Shown here: positions 44,167 to 48,588 of the stretch, in pieces
Numbering within the stretch: position 1 is the first letter of the stretch
Layout of the letters: each line of letters begins with the position of its first letter
Assembly: GCF_002006345.1 (NCBI RefSeq)
Contig: NZ_LZZM01000181.1
Coordinates: 1-48,588 of the forward strand
Direction: 5' to 3'
Source: Clostridium puniceum
GTDB lineage: Bacteria > Bacillota > Clostridia > Clostridiales > Clostridiaceae
Length of the DNA stretch: 48,588 nucleotides
Notes under the pieces: generated by a model
Database searches by the model: none
What the model saw: the letters and a program-made list of their open reading frames with translations, nothing else
Told to the model about the DNA's origin: nothing
Translations under genes and position numbers: made by a program

Positions 44167-44619
44167 TTATAGAATAGTTATTTCAGCTTCTTCCTTAACT
44201 CTCTGAATTACACCAATTGTTCTTAATAAATTACCTATAATAGAATATAAAAAACCAACAGTTATATTTATGTTGGGACCAAGGGTAAAATCAGTGGTGC
44301 CTTCTTGGATGTTTTTATATAATTCGTTAAGCCTTATAATTGAGATTCTTGTGTAAATAAGGATTGTGTATATACCAAGGCAGCTTGCTATGGCATCTAT
44401 CTCGGTTGGCGTCGGATGCTGAACTTCCTGTTGACTTTCAGTCTGCTGCTGATTTTGTTGTGACTGCATTATTCTTTGGATTATAAGCTCTTTGGATTTT
44501 TGTGTTGAAATAATAAAGAGTATGTTAGAGAATAGATCAATATATAAGCATGACAGTGATATCTCTATTAATTCTAAATCTAATTCATCATTAACTGAAG
44601 GATTTACAGGTATAGGCAT
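44167..44619 (-). CDS. Unrecognised 150-residue helical protein with Gln-rich linker
   Basis: 150 residues from ATG 44619 (MPIPVNPSVNDELDLELIEIS), with GAGG 11 bases upstream; GTG 44631 would overlap that site. No family recognised. Two hydrophobic helical halves (SLSCLYIDLFSNILFII and ASCLGIYTILIYTRISII) are joined by a Gln-rich linker (QSQQNQQQTESQQEVQ). The end GFLYSIIGNLLRTIGVIQRV is amphipathic. Codon use is slightly richer in G/C than its neighbours. It is flanked by its own terminator and an upstream 11-bp inverted repeat, near a spore-protein gene; a spore or surface role is only a guess. Confidence 0.65.
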   Translation of the reverse strand: MPIPVNPSVNDELDLELIEISLSCLYIDLFSNILFIISTQKSKELIIQRIMQSQQNQQQTESQQEVQHPTPTEIDAIASCLGIYTILIYTRISIIRLNELYKNIQEGTTDFTLGPNINITVGFLYSIIGNLLRTIGVIQRVKEEAEITIL

Positions 44620-44646
44620 TTCTATCTTCACCTCAAAAAATTAGTA

Positions 44647-44677
44647 CAATATAATATATTAAATTAATATTATATTG
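44647..44677. promoter_or_regulatory. Inverted repeat CAATATAATAT / ATATTATATTG
   Basis: An 11-bp perfect inverted repeat with a 9-base AT spacer, ending 28 bases before the ATG of the 150-residue protein and including TATAAT-like strings. It could be an operator overlapping the promoter or a leader hairpin. Confidence 0.4.
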
Positions 44678-44878
44678 CTCTCATTTTTTAAGTTAATAGT
44701 CACATATATTGATATATATAATTTACTGCTGTTGACATTCTTGAGCTAAAAATATGTTTATATAATTTTTATGTGACTCTTTTTTGCTTCCAAAATCTCA
44801 ATATAAATCTTATTGTTTTTATAAAAATCTTTGACCTTCTCTAATAAATTATCTATATATTAAAAAACATAAAAACAA

Positions 44879-44910
44879 GAGATACATTGCACATCTGTGT
44901 AATGTATCTC
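44879..44910 (-). terminator. Terminator of the spore-protein gene
   Basis: GAGATACATT / AATGTATCTC (10 bp) with inner CACA/TGTG; on the minus strand TTGTTTTTATG follows. About 80 bases after the SASP stop. Confidence 0.8.
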
Positions 44911-44990
44911 CCGTTTTAGAATATGAATTTATTCATACTATTTCTAGCATAAATTCATTTTGAATTTAACTTAGAACCATAAGATTCTTA

Positions 44991-45182
44991 TTATATTCTA
45001 TGTTCATATTCCTCTACCATTCTCTTTACCATTTCCCCGCCTACTGAACCACATTGTCTTGAACTTAAGTCTCCATTATATTCTTTAAATGGAACTCCTA
45101 GTTCTTGAGCTACTTCGTTTTTGAACTTTGACAAACCTTGTTTTGCTTCCGGAACTAAAACCCTGTTATTACTGTATGACAT
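44991..45182 (-). CDS. Small acid-soluble spore protein, alpha/beta type
   Basis: 63 residues, typical SASP length. Family motifs: PEAKQGLSKFKNEVAQELGV (with the region cut by germination protease) and the C-terminal DLSSRQCGSVGGEMVKRMVEEYE DNA-binding part. These proteins coat spore DNA and protect it from UV and heat, then supply amino acids on germination. GAGGAGGGG lies before ATG 45182. It should be under sigma-G; an ATACTA-like -10 is visible, but no -35 at the right distance. Monocistronic. Confidence 0.95.
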   Translation of the reverse strand: MSYSNNRVLVPEAKQGLSKFKNEVAQELGVPFKEYNGDLSSRQCGSVGGEMVKRMVEEYEHRI

Positions 45183-45294
45183 AACGATCCCCTCCTCGGC
45201 TAATTTGGTATTATCAGTAGAAAAAACTATTTTTAATTTCCCCTTCCGACAATAGTATTTTAACCTTTGAAGAGTTTTTTATCCTAATTAATAT

Positions 45295-45320
45295 AAGGAT
45301 AAATTTGAAAATTTATCCTT
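45295..45320 (-). terminator. Hairpin after the Rpn-like gene
   Basis: AAGGATAAATTT and AAATTTATCCTT are perfectly complementary (12 bp, minimal loop). It lies about 110 bases after the stop at 45431; the minus T-tract is weak. Confidence 0.5.
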
Positions 45321-45430
45321 ACTCTAATCATAGCCAATTATAAAAATTTACTTTATATTATATTTTTAATTTTCCCTATGATTTAATCCGACTAATACTT
45401 TTTTCGTATTATACTCATTATTTTAGCTTC

Positions 45431-46432
45431 TTATACAACTAAATGTTTTAAAGTAGCTTCTATGTCTGTTTTGATATCGACAAAATTATTGTTTTTTTCT
45501 TTTATAAAATAAGTTAATAAATCAATAGCAATTAATTTATATTCATTAGTATCTTTTTCTGAAATTAAATTTTCATCTTTAATTTTAGTTAAATATTTAT
45601 CCATCACTTTAAAAAAACTAACTATTTCATCTTTAACTAACTCTTCTGATATAACCTCTTGACTTATGGTTAATAATCTTTTTCTAAGATCTAATACTTT
45701 CATTGGAAATAATAGATACATATTTTTTTCAAATAACTGCTTAAAATCATACTTCCAGCTTTTCATTACATTAACCTTATATTCTATATTTTCACCTTCA
45801 GATTCTTCTTTAAATTCAAAAGTATCCGGAACTTCAATATTTGAATTAAACATTATCAAAAATCTATTACAGTTATCATTTAACTCTTTATTTAGATTAT
45901 CCATATTATCGTTTTCATATTCTTTTTTCTTCTTATTTAAATTTATTACATTTCTACAATTATTTTCATAATCTATTTTAGATATTATTATTGCTATATT
46001 TTGATCATCTACAGTTTCAAATTTAATTTCATATTCAAATTTTCTATAATCATCTTCTGCTAAAATTCTCATGTTATATACACAACTCTTTAAATTTGGC
46101 GTCTGATTATTTTTAATATATTTTATCTTAGCATATTTACTTAATTCATCATTATATATAGAATTTACAAATTCTATTAACGGCATTTTATTGCTAAATG
46201 AGAAAATTCTCTCTATAATTGTGTTTAATTTTTTTTCATATCTAGTTTGATTATTTTTTAAATCCATAAAATAATTTTTATTTTTTAAAGAATCAAATTT
46301 TTTCTCAAAATTAACATAAGACTTTTTATTGTCTTCTTGCTCATTTTCAACGATATTATCTTTTAGCAATCTATTTATATTATTTATTTTTTCTTTTCTT
46401 ATTTCACTTAGTAAAACCACTTTATTCATCAT
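45431..46432 (-). CDS. Rpn/YhgA-like PD-(D/E)XK family protein, diverged
   Basis: 333 residues from ATG 46432, with GAGG 9 bases upstream; an in-frame ATG five codons earlier lies at that site. The block MRILAEDDYRKFEYEIKFETVDDQNIAIIISK resembles the nuclease core of Rpn/PD-(D/E)XK transposase-associated proteins, with E-x-K in EYEIKF. VMKSWKYDFKQLFEKNMYLLFPMKVLDLRK resembles their C-terminal helix region. The N-terminus is Lys/Asn-rich and diverged. Relatives promote RecA-independent recombination or act in phage defence. Activity cannot be judged from sequence alone. Single gene. Confidence 0.55.
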   Translation of the reverse strand: MMNKVVLLSEIRKEKINNINRLLKDNIVENEQEDNKKSYVNFEKKFDSLKNKNYFMDLKNNQTRYEKKLNTIIERIFSFSNKMPLIEFVNSIYNDELSKYAKIKYIKNNQTPNLKSCVYNMRILAEDDYRKFEYEIKFETVDDQNIAIIISKIDYENNCRNVINLNKKKKEYENDNMDNLNKELNDNCNRFLIMFNSNIEVPDTFEFKEESEGENIEYKVNVMKSWKYDFKQLFEKNMYLLFPMKVLDLRKRLLTISQEVISEELVKDEIVSFFKVMDKYLTKIKDENLISEKDTNEYKLIAIDLLTYFIKEKNNNFVDIKTDIEATLKHLVV

Positions 46433-46968
46433 TGTCTTCCACCTCATAATGGATTATTACCATTTCATGATTATAATATACGAAACTTGAAAAATTTGCA
46501 ATGTAATATTTTTCCATTTAGACATCAAACGACACCAAACTGCTATGTAAACCTTTAATTTTATAGTTGTTTTTTATTAAATCAATAATTTTTGCTATTA
46601 TTTACAAAATTTATACCATTTTTTTTATGTTTTTTTATCAAATGTAAAATTATATCTTTTTTAGAAGTAAATTATATATTATCTTACTGTTGTATTTCAT
46701 CGAATTTAATCTAATTATGTTTTAGTAAAAATATATCTGTTTTAATAAATAAATTATATCTATTTAATATATATGTTCAAAGAAATAAATTACCTCTGAT
46801 TAATTAATGTATATGTTTTTAATGTTTCAAATTAGTTAAAACTTATATTGATTACTTTAATATACTAAATTAATTAAAACCTTACAAATAATAAAATAGG
46901 AATCTCTATTAATAGAGATTCCTATTTATCACTTACAAAAAAATTTATTTACAATTACTTTTTTAATT
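46433..46968. other. 536-bp AT-rich intergenic region
   Basis: It contains the citrate synthase terminator (46894-46927) and the unassigned promoter of the Rpn-like gene. About 400 bases (46500-46890) are more than 80% A/T by eye, with no open frame preceded by a ribosome site. Confidence 0.5.
46894..46927 (-). terminator. Terminator of citrate synthase
   Basis: A 34-base perfect palindrome, AAATAGGAATCTCTATT and its complement, followed on the minus strand by TTATTATTTG. It lies 41 bases after the stop. Confidence 0.75.
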
Positions 46969-48333
46969 TTATCTTTCTTCTCTATCCACATATTTCCTCT
47001 TTTTAACTACATTCTTATATGCTGGTCTAATTATTTTCCCTGCATTCACAATTTCTTCAATACGATGAGCACTCCAGCCTGATATTCTTGAAATAGCGAA
47101 AATAGGTGTAAATAGTTCTGGCGGTATATCAAGCATTCTATATACAAAAGCTGAATAAAAATCAACATTTGCACTTATCCCTTTATACATTTTACGTACC
47201 TTAGCAACTACTTCTGGTGCAAGCTTTTCAACTTTTGCATATAAATTATATTCATCTTCTAATCCTTTTTCCTTTGCAAGCTTTTCAACATGTTCTTTGA
47301 AGATGACAGCTCTTGGATCTGATATAGAATAAACTGCGTGTCCTATACCATAAATCAAACCTGAATGATCGAAAGCTTCCTTATTTAATATTTTTTCCAG
47401 ATATTCTTCAACTTCTTTATCATCTTTCCAGTCCTTTATATTTTGTTTTATATCTTCAAACATCTGTGCAACCTTAATATTTGCCCCACCATGTTTAGGC
47501 CCCTTTAATGAACCAAGAGCTGCTGCCATAACTGAATAAGTATCTGAACCAGCTGAGGTAACAACATGAGTAACGAAAGTTGAATTATTTCCTCCACCAT
47601 GTTCTGCATGAAGCACAAGTGCAAGATCGAGGAGCCTTGCTTCAAGCTTAGTATACTTACTATCAGGTCTAAGCATATGAAGAATGTTTTCGGCTGTACT
47701 TAAATTAGGTTGTGGACTGTGTATTATTAAACTATTATTATCATGATAATGAGTGCATGCTTGGTAGCCATAAACTGCCATTAATGGAAAGCATGCTATT
47801 AATATTAAACATTGTCTTAATACATTTTCCACGGAAGTATCCTCTGGTGATTTATCTAGACTATAAAATGCCAATACACTTCTTGCAATTGAATTCATAA
47901 TATCTTTACTTGGCATTTTCAAAATCATATCACGGACAAAATCATCAGGCAGATTTCTATAATCTGCTAAAAGCTTTTCAAAAGCCTTTAACTCTTCAGT
48001 TGTAGGCAAATCACCAAATAAAAGTAAATAGCAGGTCTCTTCAAACCCGAAACAATCTTTCTTTAAAAATCCATCAACAATATCTGTAATATCAATACCT
48101 CTATAAAGTAATTTACCTGGTATTGGAATCATTTCATTTTCCTCAACAATATAAGAGCGCACATCCCCAATTTCTGTAAGCCCAACAAGCACCCCTCTGC
48201 CATCAATATCTCTAAGACCTCTTTTAACTTGATATTTGTTAAATAATTCATTATAAATTTTATTGTTTTCAGTTGCCTTAGTACTAAGGCTTTTTAACAG
48301 TTTATTTTCAAACTTAACACTCTTTTCCATCAT
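46969..48333 (-). CDS. gltA: Citrate synthase (Si-type fold)
   Basis: 454 residues. The catalytic triad is in place: H245 in LHAEHGGGNNSTF, H332 in GIGHAVY, D391 in NVDFYS; RISGWSAHRIEE carries a citrate-binding Arg. It condenses acetyl-CoA and oxaloacetate to citrate, in fermenting clostridia mainly to make 2-oxoglutarate and glutamate. This is the ordinary synthase, not the Re-type found in some clostridia. AGGGGG precedes two consecutive ATGs (48333 and 48330); either may be used. A 108-bp repeat lies 135 bases upstream. Confidence 0.95.
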   Translation of the reverse strand: MMEKSVKFENKLLKSLSTKATENNKIYNELFNKYQVKRGLRDIDGRGVLVGLTEIGDVRSYIVEENEMIPIPGKLLYRGIDITDIVDGFLKKDCFGFEETCYLLLFGDLPTTEELKAFEKLLADYRNLPDDFVRDMILKMPSKDIMNSIARSVLAFYSLDKSPEDTSVENVLRQCLILIACFPLMAVYGYQACTHYHDNNSLIIHSPQPNLSTAENILHMLRPDSKYTKLEARLLDLALVLHAEHGGGNNSTFVTHVVTSAGSDTYSVMAAALGSLKGPKHGGANIKVAQMFEDIKQNIKDWKDDKEVEEYLEKILNKEAFDHSGLIYGIGHAVYSISDPRAVIFKEHVEKLAKEKGLEDEYNLYAKVEKLAPEVVAKVRKMYKGISANVDFYSAFVYRMLDIPPELFTPIFAISRISGWSAHRIEEIVNAGKIIRPAYKNVVKKRKYVDREER

Positions 48334-48467
48334 AATCCCCCTTAGAATTTTTATTCATTGCTTTTTGCCATTTAATAATTTAATTTTAATTTATCACTTT
48401 AGAAGCTTAAACAGTTATAGTTATAAATATATATGTCCTTATAAATAAACTGCATCAACTTATTTAT

Positions 48468-48575
48468 ATATATAAGTTCTAATTAAGAAAGTTCATAATT
48501 TAGTTGCTTGTCTTATCCAATCACTCTAATATAGAAATTAAATCTTAATGAACAAAATTTTTTAGAACATATATA
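48468..48575 (+). repeat. 108-bp dispersed repeat with inverted ends, copy B
   Basis: Second copy of the element at 2916-3023, in the same orientation, with two mismatches. It lies 135 bases upstream of the citrate synthase start. The bases beyond each end differ from copy A, so the boundaries are real. Confidence 0.85.
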
Positions 48576-48588
48576 TATACTTTTAATG

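Larger units (their letters stand above)
44620..44990. other. Intergenic region with inverted repeat and terminator
   Basis: 371 bases. It contains an 11-bp inverted repeat (44647-44677) just upstream of the 150-residue protein gene and the SASP terminator (44879-44910). The remainder is AT-rich without a visible gene. Confidence 0.55.

Noticed and set aside
45183..45310. Sigma-G promoter of the spore-protein gene
   Set aside because: An ATACTA-like -10 is present, but the nearest -35-like word is about 20 bases away instead of 17-18, so it was not called.
2916..48575. The two 108-bp repeats as ends of a 45-kb composite transposon
   Set aside because: The interval is mostly core genes (mre, min, pyk, rpsA) with no transposase or integrase, so mobilisation as a unit is very unlikely.
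1..48588. CRISPR arrays
   Set aside because: No regularly spaced identical repeats of 23-40 bases with unique spacers were seen; the 40662-40812 array is degenerate with no distinct spacers.

Overview
The window is a chromosomal segment of a low-GC, endospore-forming Firmicute, most likely Clostridium sensu stricto. Supporting signs are the very AT-rich intergenic DNA, strong GGAGG ribosome sites, an alpha/beta-type small acid-soluble spore protein, a SpoIVFB-type protease, and the order maf-radC-mreBCD-PBP2 ... minCDE-rodA-spoIVF, which is typical of clostridia. Most genes lie on the minus strand. The species cannot be fixed from the sequence alone.

Layout. 1-57 is the tail of a plus-strand gene, followed by tRNA-Trp (minus). 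551-2635 encodes a secreted YcdB/PepSY-type protein with an S-layer-homology tail. 3113-16456 is the cell-shape, division and sporulation block: SpoIVFB protease, a SpoIVFA-like anchor without a peptidase domain, RodA, MinE/MinD/MinC, SfsA, a secreted peptidoglycan-binding protein (plus), PBP2, MreD, MreC, MreB, RadC and Maf. 16848-20423 holds a SPOR-domain protein, a secreted NlpC/P60 hydrolase and PepD; pyruvate kinase follows on the plus strand. 22248-26857 is an AraC regulator with a heterodimeric ABC exporter-type pair and visibly higher GC, probably acquired. Ribosomal protein S1 follows. 28804-30915 (plus) is a three-gene PspA locus: a serine-rich membrane protein, PspA and a cysteine-cluster protein. 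30999-35071 (minus) carries a CBS-pair protein and a NYN/LOTUS - membrane MutS - DEDDh exonuclease operon. 35612-36508 is a zinc/manganese-type binding lipoprotein, and 36781-40648 is YhaN/YhaO. 41053-43972 is an operon of a double-flavodoxin iron-sulfur flavoprotein, a membrane protein, a LytTR regulator and a DUF3021-like protein. The end holds an unrecognised 150-residue protein, a spore protein, an Rpn-like degenerate nuclease and citrate synthase.

How the genes work together. MreBCD, PBP2 and RodA form the elongation machinery, MinCDE places the septum, and the SpoIVF pair acts later in the mother cell. The PspA locus and the secreted wall enzymes suggest envelope maintenance.

The most interesting items are: (1) a 108-bp repeat with inverted ends present twice, 45 kb apart, both times upstream of a minus-strand gene; (2) two perfect 10-bp direct repeats exactly 21 bp apart upstream of the LytTR operon, matching the geometry of a LytTR operator; (3) the PspA - Ser-rich - Cys-cluster operon, whose first gene lacks a normal start and would be repaired by one base in an A6 run; (4) a SpoIVFA-position gene lacking the M23/LytM domain; (5) the NYN - membrane MutS - exonuclease operon.
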